Shown here: one piece after another, positions 15,720-25,500 of the stretch
Numbering within the stretch: the first letter of the stretch is position 1
Layout: the number at the start of each line of letters is the position of its first letter
Assembly (NCBI RefSeq): GCF_013342145.1
Contig: NZ_JABUQZ010000001.1
Location: forward strand, 4,030,001-4,094,000
Reading direction: 5' to 3'
DNA from: Haloterrigena gelatinilytica
GTDB taxonomy: Archaea > Halobacteriota > Halobacteria > Halobacteriales > Natrialbaceae
DNA length: 64,000 nucleotides
Notes under the pieces: generated by a model
What the model saw: the letters and a program-made list of their open reading frames with translations, nothing else
Told to the model about the DNA's origin: nothing
Databases searched by the model: none
Position numbers and translations under genes: made by a program

Positions 15720-18700
15720 CTACTCGTCCGTGTTGCCGAACGTGAACACGTCGTCGTTCTCGTCGGTGTCGGTGTCGTCGGTATCGGCCGTCCCCGTCTC
15801 GTCGGTCGCAGCCGTCTCAGCGGCATCCGACTCGGCGTCTTCGTCGCCGGTCGCGTCGGACTCGCCGTCTTCGACCGGCTCGATCGCCACCGCCGAGTCC
15901 GCGTCGTCCGCGAGGGGATCCGTCGCGTCCGCCGCGGCGTCCTCGGAGTCGTCGGTCGGGTCGGCGTCGGCTGCCGGTTCGCCGGCGGCCGTGCTGTCGT
16001 CGATCCCGAGGATCTCCTCGGCACCGAGTTCGTCGCCGGCGGTCGGCTCATCGTCGGCCGTCCGCTCTTGGTTCGACCGGTCAGACTCCTCGAGATCGTC
16101 CGGAGCAGGGGCCGGCGTCGGCTCAGAGTCGATCCCGCTCTCGGTCGTCGATCCGCTGTCCGTGATCGACGCCTGCTCGCCCGATTCGGCCTCGAGCGCG
16201 TCGGCGTCCGGAGCCGGCGCGGGTTCGACATCGGCCGCCTCAGCGGCCGGCTCGACGTCGTCTGCGGACTCGGCCTCCGCCGGCTCGGTCTCGACCGACT
16301 CGGTCGGCTGTGCCGCGTCGCGTTCGGTCGCCTGCTCGCCGGTCGTCTCGGGCGACTCGAACGTCTCGCTTTCGTCGGTCGAGAGGGTGATCCCCTGTCC
16401 TCGCTGGTCGCGCTCGGACTCCTGCGTCTGCTCGTCGGACGGTGACTCGTCTCCGTCCGCGTCGACCGCGGCGTCGAACTCGGACGTACTCGTCGCGGCG
16501 GTCGGAGCGCCGTCGCCGTCCGAATCGCGGTCGTCCTCGAGCTGCTCGCGGCTGATGTCGGTCTCGAAGCGGTCGAGCGCTTCGGAGAGCTCCGCGGCCT
16601 GGCCGGAGAGGTCGGAGGCGGACCGGGTCACTTCGGTCAGGGCCGTGGTCTGCTCTTCGGCGGCGGCGGCGACGTTCTCGGCCTCGGTGGTCGTCTCCTC
16701 GGAGATCGTCGCGGCGTCGTCGACCATCGCGACGACTTCCTGCGTCGAGGCGGCCTGCTCTTCGGTCGCGGCGGAGATCTCCTGGACGCCCACGTTGGTC
16801 TCCTGGGCGAGATTGGCGATCTCTTCTAGGGCTTCGACGGCCTCGGTGACCTGCTCGCTGGCGGCCTCGATCTGGTCGCTGGTACCCTCGACCTCGTCCG
16901 CGGACCGCTCGGTGCGTTCGCGGATCGCCTCGAGGCGGTCCTCGGCCTCGTCGGCCGCCTCGGCGACGTCCTCGGAGAGCGCCTTGACCTCCTTGGCGAC
17001 GACGGAGAACCCTTCGTCGTCCTTCCCGCCGGCCGAGCGGGACGCCTCGATGTTGGCGTTCAGCGCCAGCATGTTCGTCTGGCGGGCGATCTCGGAAATG
17101 GTGTTGATCAGTTCGTCGATCTGCTGGACCTCCTGCTCGAGGCGGCGGATCTCGCTGACGGCGTCCTCCGCCTCGGTCTCGATCTGGTCCATCGCGGTGA
17201 CCGCTTCCTGGGCGGCCTCCTGTCCTTCCTGACCGGTGTCGACGGTCTGTTCGGCGATGTCCGCGACCTCGTTCGAGGAGGCGGCGATCTCCTCGGTGGT
17301 CGTCGAGAGCCCGCTCATCTCCTGGTTGACCGACTGCAGCGACTGGTTCTGCTGCTCGGCGCCGTCGGAAATCTCCTGGATCGACTCCGTGACCTGCTGG
17401 GAGGCGGAGCGAACCTCCTCGCTGGAGGCGGTCACCTGCTCGGAGGCGGTCGCGACGTCGGTCGCGAACCGGTTGAGATCGGCGACGGTTTCCTCGATCT
17501 CCTCGAGCATGTCGTTGAAGTCCTCGGCGATCTCCGCCATCGCCTCGTTGTCCGTCTCGGCGTCCATCCGGGCGGTCAGGTCGCCGTCGGCGGCCGCCTC
17601 CATCACGTCGCTGTACTCGTCGGCCGTCCGCTCGAGTTGGTCGTTGATCTCCGCGATGCGTTCGCGCTCGCGTTCGGCGTCCTCGCGTGCGGATTCGGCC
17701 TCTTCGATCTGTTCGCCCAAGGCGACGCGCATCGAGTCGAAGCCCTCGTAGAGCCGGCCGATGTTGTCGATGCGTTCGGTCTCGAGGTCGACGCTGAGGT
17801 CGCCCTCTTCCATCTTGCTGGCCTTCTCGGTGAGACGGTCGATCGAAACGGCGGTGTTCCGACCGAGGACGACGCCGATCACGCCGATCATGAGCACGCC
17901 CGCGATCGTCGCGATGCCGCCCCACTGGCCGACCGTGTCGACGAACCCGTAGGCCTGACTCTCCGGTTCGTGAGTGACGACGACCCAGTCGGTACCGAAG
18001 ACGCGGGCGGAACTGACGACGTAATCCTCGTCCTCGAAGCCGTAGGCGTCGGTTCCGAGGTCCAGCGAGGAGCCCGCGATCTGGTGGGTGCCGGCGCTTT
18101 CGGTGCGGGCCGACTGGACGATCTCGTTTCGCTCGCCGTCGGGCGTGGCGTAGGTGGTGCCGAGCGTCTCGTGGTCCTCGCCGTAGCCCACGTTATCGAG
18201 CATCACCTCGTTGTCGCCGTCGAGAAGCATCGTCGTGACGCCGGACTCGTCGTTCAGGCGATCCGCGTACGCCTCGAGGTCCGCCGTGTAGACGATCGCT
18301 TCGTCGTCCGAGCCCGGGACGGACTGGACGTAGGTCATGACGACGACGGAGCCGTCGCCCAGCTCCCGTTCGACGAGGTGGGCGTCGGAGACCCACGGGA
18401 CGTCGTCGTTCTCGTGGACCCGTTCGTAGGTTCCGGATTCGATGCCGTCGATCTCGCTGGCCGCCGTTTCCTCGCCGTCGTAATCCGTACTCGCGAGGAC
18501 CGTGTCGTTGGCGGTGTCGACGTAACTGATCGAGTGGATATCCGCGTCGAGATGCTCCTCCCAGTCGAGGAACCGGCTCTGGACAGCAGCCGGGTCGCCG
18601 TTCTCGACGACGTCGGAGCGGGCGATGACCCCGACCGTGTGTTCGTTCTGCTCGTTCCACATCTGGAGGTTCTGTGCCTCTTGGCTTGCGAGGGACGTCT

Positions 18701-18860
18701 GGTCGTTCTGGACCCGCTCTTCGACCTGTCCAGTAATCCCGGCGGTTGCGGCCATCCCGACCACTCCCACCCCCAGAGCGAGTATTAATAACATGATCCC
18801 GAACTTGACCGCGTATCTGCGGCGAATAGCTGTTGGTACCAATCGTCGAAGGCCGTCCAT
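15720..18860 (-). CDS. Methyl-accepting chemotaxis transducer with long acidic tail
   Basis: A 1046-residue membrane signal transducer. Transmembrane helix 1 is at about 17-38, an extracellular Cache-type sensor at about 45-305, helix 2 at about 312-332, then HAMP and a long methyl-accepting coiled coil. The CheA-contacting hairpin tip (ARQTNMLALNANIEASRSAG) lies near 17040-17095. After the coiled coil come about 270 residues dominated by Glu, Asp, Ser, Thr and Ala (16540 to 15720), far longer than a usual transducer tail. It is expected to pass an external signal to CheA/CheW. The ATG at 18860 has a TATA box about 30 bp upstream. It is divergent from a binding-protein gene, a likely partner. 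Confidence 0.93.
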   Translation of the reverse strand: MDGLRRLVPTAIRRRYAVKFGIMLLILALGVGVVGMAATAGITGQVEERVQNDQTSLASQEAQNLQMWNEQNEHTVGVIARSDVVENGDPAAVQSRFLDWEEHLDADIHSISYVDTANDTVLASTDYDGEETAASEIDGIESGTYERVHENDDVPWVSDAHLVERELGDGSVVVMTYVQSVPGSDDEAIVYTADLEAYADRLNDESGVTTMLLDGDNEVMLDNVGYGEDHETLGTTYATPDGERNEIVQSARTESAGTHQIAGSSLDLGTDAYGFEDEDYVVSSARVFGTDWVVVTHEPESQAYGFVDTVGQWGGIATIAGVLMIGVIGVVLGRNTAVSIDRLTEKASKMEEGDLSVDLETERIDNIGRLYEGFDSMRVALGEQIEEAESAREDAERERERIAEINDQLERTADEYSDVMEAAADGDLTARMDAETDNEAMAEIAEDFNDMLEEIEETVADLNRFATDVATASEQVTASSEEVRSASQQVTESIQEISDGAEQQNQSLQSVNQEMSGLSTTTEEIAASSNEVADIAEQTVDTGQEGQEAAQEAVTAMDQIETEAEDAVSEIRRLEQEVQQIDELINTISEIARQTNMLALNANIEASRSAGGKDDEGFSVVAKEVKALSEDVAEAADEAEDRLEAIRERTERSADEVEGTSDQIEAASEQVTEAVEALEEIANLAQETNVGVQEISAATEEQAASTQEVVAMVDDAATISEETTTEAENVAAAAEEQTTALTEVTRSASDLSGQAAELSEALDRFETDISREQLEDDRDSDGDGAPTAATSTSEFDAAVDADGDESPSDEQTQESERDQRGQGITLSTDESETFESPETTGEQATERDAAQPTESVETEPAEAESADDVEPAAEAADVEPAPAPDADALEAESGEQASITDSGSTTESGIDSEPTPAPAPDDLEESDRSNQERTADDEPTAGDELGAEEILGIDDSTAAGEPAADADPTDDSEDAAADATDPLADDADSAVAIEPVEDGESDATGDEDAESDAAETAATDETGTADTDDTDTDENDDVFTFGNTDE

Positions 18861-19172
18861 GGATACAGTACGCGTCTGAGTGTCGATATATAAATGATGA
18901 TCCACTATTATCGAAGCTGATAACGTGTGTCGGGCAGATTTCGTTATTTTTAATTTGAGATAGGTGGCGATCCATCAGCGATGCTACCTAATCGCACTGC
19001 GTTCGCTCGTACCGGCGGTCCGTCGCGGATGTCGATCAGAGATCGGGCGGATCGACGGCCGAACCGCACTAATTCGTCCGTGTCACGTCTGAAACTCCAG
19101 TATCTCACATCTGAATGATGTATCGGCGTCGTCAACAATCATTAAGACGGATTAGTAACAACAGCTGTCAAG
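18861..19172. other. Divergent promoter region, transducer / binding protein
   Basis: This 312 bp carries AT-rich promoter sequence at both ends (18885-18895 for the transducer and about 19139-19147 for the binding protein). No gene is seen between. Confidence 0.5.
18885..18895 (-). promoter_or_regulatory. TATA box of the transducer gene
   Basis: gatatataaat on the plus strand reads as a strong TATA box on the minus strand, centred about 30 bp before the ATG at 18860. This predicts a leaderless mRNA. Confidence 0.65.
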
Positions 19173-20510
19173 ATGACCGATTCGAATCGGCCGCAACTGC
19201 GGATGGGAACGGCGGGGAGCCGACGCATATCCTCGAACAGGCGACGATTTCTCAAGGCGACTGCCGGCGTGGGTGCCGGCGTCTCTCTTACCGGCTGTCT
19301 CGGCCAGTATCAGGTACTCGGCGGCAACAGCGACGAAGAGACGGTCAAGATCGGCGTGCTGGCGCCGAATCCGAACAGCAACCGGATGGGGCGTTCGATG
19401 GTCCAGGCCGCGGAACTGGCGGTCACGCACCTCAACGAAGAGGGTGGGATCCTCGGCCGCGAGGTCGAACTGGTCGTCGGAAACACGAAGGAGAGCCCGC
19501 TCGAGGCCAGGCGCCAGTACCAGCGACTGATCCTCGAGGAGGGCGTCGACGCGACGACCGGCGTCTTCTCGAGCGAGGCGCTGTTGAGCATCATCGACGA
19601 CGTCGCCGAACAGGAGACGCTCCACCTCACGAGCGCGGCGGCGACGAGCGAAGTGAGTCGGATGGTCCGCGACGACTACGAGCGGTACAAGTACCACTTC
19701 CGGATCGGCCCGAACAACGACATCGACCTCGGGCGGATCCAGATGGACTTCCTGACCGAGATGTACGAGGACCTCGGCTGGAACTCGATCGCGCTGCTGG
19801 CCGAGGACTACGACTGGACCGAGAAACCGTGGGAGGTCTACCAGGACCGACTCGCCGACACGGATATCGACGTCGTCTACGAGGAGCGGTATCCGGCGGC
19901 GAGCAATGACTTCACGGAACAGTACAACCAGGCCGAAGAGGCGGACGCAGACGCGGTGTTCATCACGACCGCACACACCGGAACCCCTGCGCTCATGGAC
20001 TGGAAGTTACCCGCCAAGCGATCGTTCGGGTTCGGCGGCGTCCACGTCCCCATGCAGCTGCCGGCGTACTACGACCTGGTCGGCGGGCAGTGCCGGTACG
20101 CCGTCACGCAGACCAGTTCGACGGCGAAGACGTCGATTACCGAAAACACGCAGGAGTTCGTGACCGCTTATCAGGACGAGTACGGCGGGCAGAACCCGAT
20201 CTACACGGGGTACCACACGTACGACGGCGTCCGAGCCATCGCCTACGCCGCCGAGGAATCGAACTCGCTCGACTCCGACGATATGGTCGGCGCCCTCGAG
20301 AACGCGTCCCATCCCGGCTACGCCGCGACGGTCGAGTTCTACGACAACGACTCCGAGACGCCCCACGACCTCGTCTACAACTACGGCGAGACGGTCTACT
20401 TCCAGTGGCAGGAAAACGAGGACGGCGAGGGCGTCCAGGAGGCCATCTGGCCGCCGGATAAGAAGACCGGGGACTACGTTACGCCGCCGTGGCTCGAGAC
20501 CGAGGCCTAA
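19173..20510 (+). CDS. ABC-type branched-chain amino acid/urea-like substrate-binding lipoprotein
   Basis: A 445-residue exported protein. It has a Tat motif (NRRRFLKAT, residues 22-30) and a lipobox (SLTGC, Cys 42), then a type I periplasmic-binding fold. Family features are VKIGVLAPNP near the start, AAELAVTHLNEEGGILGREV, SSEALLSIIDDVAEQ and YKYHFRIGPNN, and GYHTYDGVRAIAYAAE in the second lobe. No permease or ATPase gene flanks it. In Halobacterium, similar orphan binding proteins next to transducers act in chemotaxis; the divergent transducer gene suggests the same here. Ligand unknown; branched amino acids or amides are likely from the family. Confidence 0.9.
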   Translation: MTDSNRPQLRMGTAGSRRISSNRRRFLKATAGVGAGVSLTGCLGQYQVLGGNSDEETVKIGVLAPNPNSNRMGRSMVQAAELAVTHLNEEGGILGREVELVVGNTKESPLEARRQYQRLILEEGVDATTGVFSSEALLSIIDDVAEQETLHLTSAAATSEVSRMVRDDYERYKYHFRIGPNNDIDLGRIQMDFLTEMYEDLGWNSIALLAEDYDWTEKPWEVYQDRLADTDIDVVYEERYPAASNDFTEQYNQAEEADADAVFITTAHTGTPALMDWKLPAKRSFGFGGVHVPMQLPAYYDLVGGQCRYAVTQTSSTAKTSITENTQEFVTAYQDEYGGQNPIYTGYHTYDGVRAIAYAAEESNSLDSDDMVGALENASHPGYAATVEFYDNDSETPHDLVYNYGETVYFQWQENEDGEGVQEAIWPPDKKTGDYVTPPWLETEA

Positions 20511-20553
20511 CGCGAGAAGTCCGCTGGCGACCAGCGTTGACTGATCGGCACGG

Positions 20554-20558
20554 TTTTT
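20554..20558 (+). terminator. Oligo-T terminator candidate
   Basis: Five T residues 44 bp after the binding-protein stop codon, in an otherwise GC-rich context, as in archaeal intrinsic termination. Confidence 0.4.
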
Positions 20559-20654
20559 CTGCGGACGACTGATCGAGACGGTTTCGGGCGACTCCGGTCG
20601 GCCGTCGATTCGGTCGAGCCCGGTCGGCCCGAGTGTTCCGTCGACGACGTCCCC

Positions 20655-21926
20655 TCAGTCGTCTGCCCGGGTATCGACCGTTCGATCGAGATCGACGAAC
20701 CTGTCGAGGCCGGCGAGCAGGGCCGCCGAGAGCAGGAGTCCGACGAGGGCGAAACTGGCGACCAGGAGGAAAAACGCCGCGAGCGGGAAGCCGCCGAGGA
20801 CGAAGCCGCCGATGGCGATGCTCGCCGAGCCGAGGCCGAACTCGCCGAGGTAGGTGTAGCCGTAGGAGAGCCCGCGACTGTCCGCGGGCGTGTAGACCGC
20901 GACGGCGTTCTGATAGAACGGCTGGATCGCGAACAGGAAGAACCCGAAGGCGCCACAGAGCGCCGCGATCGCGCCGATCCCCATGCCGGTGACGGGAACG
21001 AAGGCGACGGCAAGCACCGCGAGGACGGCGAAGATGGCGATCATCCCGCGGGCCGGCGCCACGCGGTCGGTCAGTTTCCCGCCGGCGTACTGCCCCGCCA
21101 TCCCGACGACCAGCAGCCCCACGTAGATGTAATCGGCCGGCTCGATCCCCTCGAGGCTCGCGGGGACGGCGAAGCCGGCCATCGCCTCGAGGCCGTGGAG
21201 GATCTCGGGCAGGTAGGTCAACATCCCGCGGTAGTACAGCCCTTCGAACATCACGATGGCGAAGACGACGGCGAAGGCGCTCGCGAACAGCGTCCGCGTC
21301 TCCGCGAACAGTTCCGAGACCGACAGCGCCTCGTCGGTGCTGGCGTCGACGTCGTCGTCGACGGCTGCCGTCGGATCGAACGACGCGCTGAGGCCGTACA
21401 GCACCGCGAGAACGCCGGGGACGGCCAGAATTGCCGCGACGAGCTCCCACTCGAGGACGACGAGCAGCGTCGCCGTGACGAACGGGCCCAGAGCGATGCC
21501 GGCGTTCCCGGCGATCCCGTGCCAGGCGAAGACCGTCCCGCGCTCCTCGACGCCGGTGCTGATGAGCGCCAGCCCGGCGGGGTGGTAGATACTGGCGGCG
21601 ACCCCCCACAGGACGAGGGCGACGGCGATCGCGTAGACCGACCTCGCGAACGAGAGGACGAGGAAGGCCCCGCTCATCCCCGCGAGACAGTACAGGATGA
21701 GTCGCTTGGTCTCGTATCGATCCGAGAGGATGCCGCTCGGCAGCGCGCCGATCCCGAAGAGCGCGTAGCCGAGCGCGACGACCTGTCCGAACAGGGCGAC
21801 GCCGGTGTCGAACGTATCGAGCCAGACCACCAGGAAGATCGGGATCGACGTCTCGAACCAGTGGACGAGCGCGTGGCCGGCCATGGTGAAGCCGGCGATC
21901 GATCGGTCATTGCTATCGAGTGCCAT
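20655..21926 (-). CDS. MFS transporter
   Basis: A 423-residue integral membrane protein with about 12 hydrophobic segments and the MFS loop motif GILSDRYETKRL between helices 2 and 3. A related motif, GGKLTDRVAPARG, lies in the second half. Helix 4 contains the Pro-rich IYHPAGLALIS typical of the fosmidomycin-resistance/FPP-type subgroup, which suggests export of a small compound. A 35-residue acidic central loop precedes the second half. The ATG at 21926 is the first good start. It shares strand with the deacetylase gene 99 bp upstream. Substrate unknown. Confidence 0.88.
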   Translation of the reverse strand: MALDSNDRSIAGFTMAGHALVHWFETSIPIFLVVWLDTFDTGVALFGQVVALGYALFGIGALPSGILSDRYETKRLILYCLAGMSGAFLVLSFARSVYAIAVALVLWGVAASIYHPAGLALISTGVEERGTVFAWHGIAGNAGIALGPFVTATLLVVLEWELVAAILAVPGVLAVLYGLSASFDPTAAVDDDVDASTDEALSVSELFAETRTLFASAFAVVFAIVMFEGLYYRGMLTYLPEILHGLEAMAGFAVPASLEGIEPADYIYVGLLVVGMAGQYAGGKLTDRVAPARGMIAIFAVLAVLAVAFVPVTGMGIGAIAALCGAFGFFLFAIQPFYQNAVAVYTPADSRGLSYGYTYLGEFGLGSASIAIGGFVLGGFPLAAFFLLVASFALVGLLLSAALLAGLDRFVDLDRTVDTRADD

Positions 21927-22025
21927 CGAATCGTCTCGTTGTTGAAACGGGTCTCTCCGGACACTTAGCGGCTTGGATCCCGACACCGCCCGAACGCTCG
22001 CCGACGGGCGGGAGGTCGACCGCCC

Positions 22026-23264
22026 TTAGAACAGGAACCGCTCCTCGAGGTCCCGGGGAAGAATCACCTCGAGTTTGCCCTTCGACTCGTACTCGCGGAT
22101 CGTCTCGATCATCGTCTCGAAGGCCTCGAGGTGGTCGTCCTCGAGGCGGTGGAAGAAGAGACCGGTGATCCCGCGCCGTTCGACGGTGTGCTCGAGCGCG
22201 GTTCGGACGCGTTCGGCGCTGGGGTTGCCGATTCTGGAGGCCAGTTTCGTATTCGTCGTATACCCCTGCGCCGGCGGACCGCCGCCGAAGCCGATCGAGT
22301 GGTACTCGTCGACGAGTTCGATCGACGTCGCGTCGTACTGGCCGAACGGGTAGGCGAAGTAGTCGGCGCCGTCCTCGAATCCGCGTTCGACGAGCCACTC
22401 CTTGCCCGCCCGGATCTGGGACTCCTGTTCGTCGGCGTCGAGTTCGGGCAGTTTCGGGTGGTTCTTCGCGTGGTTCGCGACGCACCAGCCGGCGTCCCGG
22501 AGTTCGCGGAGCTGGTCGACCGTCAATCGGGGATCGCCGCCGACGTCGCCGCCGCCGATGTACCCTGAGTTGACGAACGTCGTCGCGGGATAGTCGTACG
22601 ACTCGAGGCGCGGCAACGCTTCCGTGTAGTCGGTGACGTGTGCGTCGTCGAACTGGATCATCACCTGCCCCGTCTCCGGCCGCGGGGTGAAGTGAAGGTC
22701 GTCGAACCAGACCGTCCGTCGCTCCCCTTCGGCCGTCCAGAGGCGCAGGGACACCGTCCGGACGTTCGCCGCGTCGAACGCCGGATCGATCTCGCTGACG
22801 CCGAAGTTGTACCGATCGAGGGGGAGGTCGCCGACGATCCCGCGACGGTACTCGATCGCGGCGCCCTCGTCGTCGACCAGTCGGAGCCACGGGACGACGA
22901 GTTCGTCCGCCGCGACGGCGACGCCGGGAACGACGTCGGTGAGATCGCGCGGGTCGGCGAACGTCTTCGTGAGTCTGGCCATTTGCTCGGTCTCGCCGAC
23001 CGTCAGTCGGGCGCTCTGCGAGCCGACGGCGGCGCGGTCCGGATCCGCCGTCAGCGTCCCGCCGGCGACCGTCCACGCCTCGAGGTCCTCGAAGTCGTCG
23101 ACGGTTCCGGCGGCGTCGGGGAGATCCGCGGGGGGATCGCTCGCCGGCGGCGACGAGTCGTCGCCGTTCCCGGCGTCATCGTCGAGCGCGGGCGAGTCGG
23201 TACAGCCCGCCAGCCCGAGTCCCGCCGCCGACGCTGCTGCCGCGAGATACGTTCGTCGGTTCAT
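22026..23264 (-). CDS. Polysaccharide deacetylase-family lipoprotein
   Basis: A 412-residue surface lipoprotein. It has a Tat-like signal (MNRRTYLAAAA), lipobox (LAGC, Cys 21) and an acidic linker. An N-terminal beta-sandwich at about 50-200 (FEDLEAWTVAGGTLTADPDR) resembles a carbohydrate-binding module. A C-terminal NodB-homology domain follows, with motif 1 (MIQFDDAH), motif 2 (ANHAKNHPKL, two metal His) and motif 3 (FAYPFGQYD). It is expected to remove acetyl groups from extracellular sugars or act on cell-envelope glycans using a divalent metal. The ATG at 23264 sets the RR motif at residues 3-4. Confidence 0.88.
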   Translation of the reverse strand: MNRRTYLAAAASAAGLGLAGCTDSPALDDDAGNGDDSSPPASDPPADLPDAAGTVDDFEDLEAWTVAGGTLTADPDRAAVGSQSARLTVGETEQMARLTKTFADPRDLTDVVPGVAVAADELVVPWLRLVDDEGAAIEYRRGIVGDLPLDRYNFGVSEIDPAFDAANVRTVSLRLWTAEGERRTVWFDDLHFTPRPETGQVMIQFDDAHVTDYTEALPRLESYDYPATTFVNSGYIGGGDVGGDPRLTVDQLRELRDAGWCVANHAKNHPKLPELDADEQESQIRAGKEWLVERGFEDGADYFAYPFGQYDATSIELVDEYHSIGFGGGPPAQGYTTNTKLASRIGNPSAERVRTALEHTVERRGITGLFFHRLEDDHLEAFETMIETIREYESKGKLEVILPRDLEERFLF

Positions 23265-23398
23265 CGACGGAGAACAAATCTGCAAGCGATATTGTTACGA
23301 TTGAATTACTATCCAGTAGACGAAAACAAACGGCGAAAACGTCGGTGCGAAACGCCTCGATCGCGAGCGGGTGCGACGGAGCTTTGACCGGAAGTCGG

Positions 23399-23995
23399 TC
23401 AGTCGGCTTCGATATCCTCGTCCTCGAGATCGACCGCCGACGAGACGTCGGCGTCGTCCGGCTCGTCCTGGCCGCCCACGACGAGGTCACCGTCCTCGGT
23501 CTCGACGTAGACGTCGTCGGCGAACCCGCCCTCCGCGTGGGGGTGTTCGGGGTCGTCGAGTTTTTCGGGCGTCGAGGGCGCCTCGGGCAGTCCCTCCGGC
23601 GGTTCGAACTGGCCGAGCGGGTCGTCGATCGTGATATCCCATCGCTCGAAGAAGTCGCCGTAGCGCTCGTGGTGGGCCTCGAGTTCGTCGACCGGAATCT
23701 CCATCATCTCGGTCCAGCCGTGGTTGTAGAAGTCGAAGTTGGCCTGAATGTGGGTGATCTCGCGGGCTTCGGCCTCGGAGAACCCTTCCTGCAGCGCTCG
23801 CAGGTAGCTGTCCATCGTCGCGTCGAAGAGGCCGTCGAGGTGGGCCGTTCGCTCCTCGGCGTGGGCGGGATCTGCCTTCCCAGTGAAGATCTTCGTGTGC
23901 AGTCTGACCAGGCCCGCGTTGGCGACCGAACGGACGCCCGGCGTCTCGAGGGCCTTCCGATAGGCGAAGTGTTTCGCGTTTTGGCGGAGTTTCAT
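23399..23995 (-). CDS. Haloarchaeal DUF6149-like protein
   Basis: A 198-residue soluble protein that I recall as a conserved haloarchaeal family (DUF6149). The well-conserved block runs from MKLRQNAKHFAYRKALE through EARREITHIQ-like sequence to ANFDFYNHGWTEMMEIP. A Pro- and Asp-rich variable tail with DDVYVETEDGDLVVGG follows. The ATG at 23995 matches the usual family start. No catalytic signature is visible. Function unknown. Confidence 0.75.
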   Translation of the reverse strand: MKLRQNAKHFAYRKALETPGVRSVANAGLVRLHTKIFTGKADPAHAEERTAHLDGLFDATMDSYLRALQEGFSEAEAREITHIQANFDFYNHGWTEMMEIPVDELEAHHERYGDFFERWDITIDDPLGQFEPPEGLPEAPSTPEKLDDPEHPHAEGGFADDVYVETEDGDLVVGGQDEPDDADVSSAVDLEDEDIEAD

Positions 23996-24233
23996 GCGAC
24001 GATGTAGGGAGCAGCGCCTAAAGAACGGTTCGGACAACTATGAAGGGCCGGCCGCGATACCGACGGCTCGCTCGGACGAGGTGCGTCAGAGATAACAGCA
24101 AACCTTGCGAAGTCAACTATCGGAAACGAAAGCTCGACGTGTGATTACCGCTTTGAAGGTTCACATCCAATTTCAGCATACAACTGTTGCAGGGAAACTC
24201 CCGTTGGGTAAAATAGACGAGATAGCAACCCAC

Positions 24234-24238
24234 TTTAA
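24234..24238 (+). promoter_or_regulatory. TATA-like box
   Basis: tttaa lies 24-28 bp before the ATG at 24262, consistent with a leaderless transcript. The preceding 150 bp is noticeably AT-rich. Confidence 0.55.
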
Positions 24239-24261
24239 CCCGCATTACGAACGGTCCGAAT

Positions 24262-25500
24262 ATGACCCATTACGTGATCATCGGTGACGGAATCTCCGGC
24301 AGCTCGGCTGCCGAGACCCTCCGGGAGGAGGATCCGGAGGCGACGATTACCGTCATCACCGATGAGGGGGAGCCACTGTATAACCGCATTCTCATCAAGG
24401 AACACGCGAAGGGCAAACTGCCGGAAGCTCCCATCTCGATTCACGACGAAGGGTGGTACGACGAGCGCGATATCGACCTCTCGCTGAACACTCACGTCAC
24501 GAGCGTCGACACGGACGAGCGGGTCGTCCACACTCACGACAACGGCGATATCGAGTACGACAAGCTCCTGGTCGCGACCGGCGGAACGCCGACGCAGCTC
24601 CCGGTCGAAAACAGCGACGCCGACGGGATCCACCACTTCTGGACGTTTCAGGACGCTCGCGGGATTCGCGAGCACGCCGAGCAGTCCGACCGCGGGGTCA
24701 TCGTCGGCGCCGGCCTGCTGGGCATCGACTTCGCGGCCGTCTGCGGCGCGCAGGGCATCGAGGCCGACTACCTGATGCGCGGCGGCCGCTGGTGGCGCTA
24801 CGCGCTCTCGGACGACGGCGCCGAGATCATGCACGAGGGCATGCGCGAGGTCGGCGTCGAACCGGTCTTCGACAGCGGCGTCGACCGCTTCGAAGTCGAC
24901 GACGACGGCCACGTCACCGCCGCGGTCGACCCCAACGGCGACCGCTACGACTGCGACTTCGCCGGCGTCGCCATCGGCCTCACCTTCAACACGGAGTTCC
25001 TCCGCGGAGCCGGCCTCGAGCAGAACAACGGACTCGTCGTCGACGAGTACATGCAGACCAACGTCGACGACGTCTACGCCGCCGGCGACATCACGCGCTT
25101 CTACGACGTCCTGCTGGGCGATCAGGCCCAGAACGGTTCGTGGGGCTCGGCCAAGGAGCAGGGTCGCGTCGCCGCGGTCAACATGGCCAACGACGCCGAG
25201 GAAGAGGAGTTCGAGTGGGTCTCCTCGTACTCCATCACGCACTTCGACTTCCCGTTCCTTTCGTTCGGTCACCCGACGCTCGGCGACGAACACGCCGAGC
25301 GCAAGTACAGCGACACCGAGTGGCGCCGCATCGCCTTCAAGGACGGCAAGATCGTCGGCGGCGTCCTCATCGGCGACCTCTCGCCCCAGAGCAAGTTCAA
25401 ACAGCTGATGCGCGAACAGCGCGAGGTCGCCGACCAGGCCGAGGTCCTCCTCCAACAGCAGGTCGATCTCGACGAACTCGCGCCGGCACAGGAACAGTAA
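24262..25500 (+). CDS. FAD/NAD(P)H-dependent oxidoreductase (nitrite/rubredoxin reductase type)
   Basis: A 412-residue flavoprotein of the pyridine nucleotide-disulfide oxidoreductase fold, class with no redox-active CxxxxC. The FAD motif IIGDGISGSSAAETLRE opens it, the NAD motif is IVGAGLLGIDFAAVCG (about residues 150-165), and the second FAD motif is DDVYAAGDITRF. Its layout resembles the reductase component of assimilatory nitrite reductases and rubredoxin reductases, so it probably passes electrons from NAD(P)H to a small redox protein. No partner is adjacent. The C-terminal 40 residues form a Gln/Glu-rich helix. Confidence 0.88.
   Translation: MTHYVIIGDGISGSSAAETLREEDPEATITVITDEGEPLYNRILIKEHAKGKLPEAPISIHDEGWYDERDIDLSLNTHVTSVDTDERVVHTHDNGDIEYDKLLVATGGTPTQLPVENSDADGIHHFWTFQDARGIREHAEQSDRGVIVGAGLLGIDFAAVCGAQGIEADYLMRGGRWWRYALSDDGAEIMHEGMREVGVEPVFDSGVDRFEVDDDGHVTAAVDPNGDRYDCDFAGVAIGLTFNTEFLRGAGLEQNNGLVVDEYMQTNVDDVYAAGDITRFYDVLLGDQAQNGSWGSAKEQGRVAAVNMANDAEEEEFEWVSSYSITHFDFPFLSFGHPTLGDEHAERKYSDTEWRRIAFKDGKIVGGVLIGDLSPQSKFKQLMREQREVADQAEVLLQQQVDLDELAPAQEQ

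Noticed and set aside
16240-17925. 561-codon Arg-rich frame within the transducer
   Set aside because: Off-frame reading of the transducer coding region; strongly basic, unlike haloarchaeal proteins.
24105-24287. 60-codon ORF before the FAD oxidoreductase
   Set aside because: Overlaps the oxidoreductase start and its promoter box; sequence lacks haloarchaeal acidic character.
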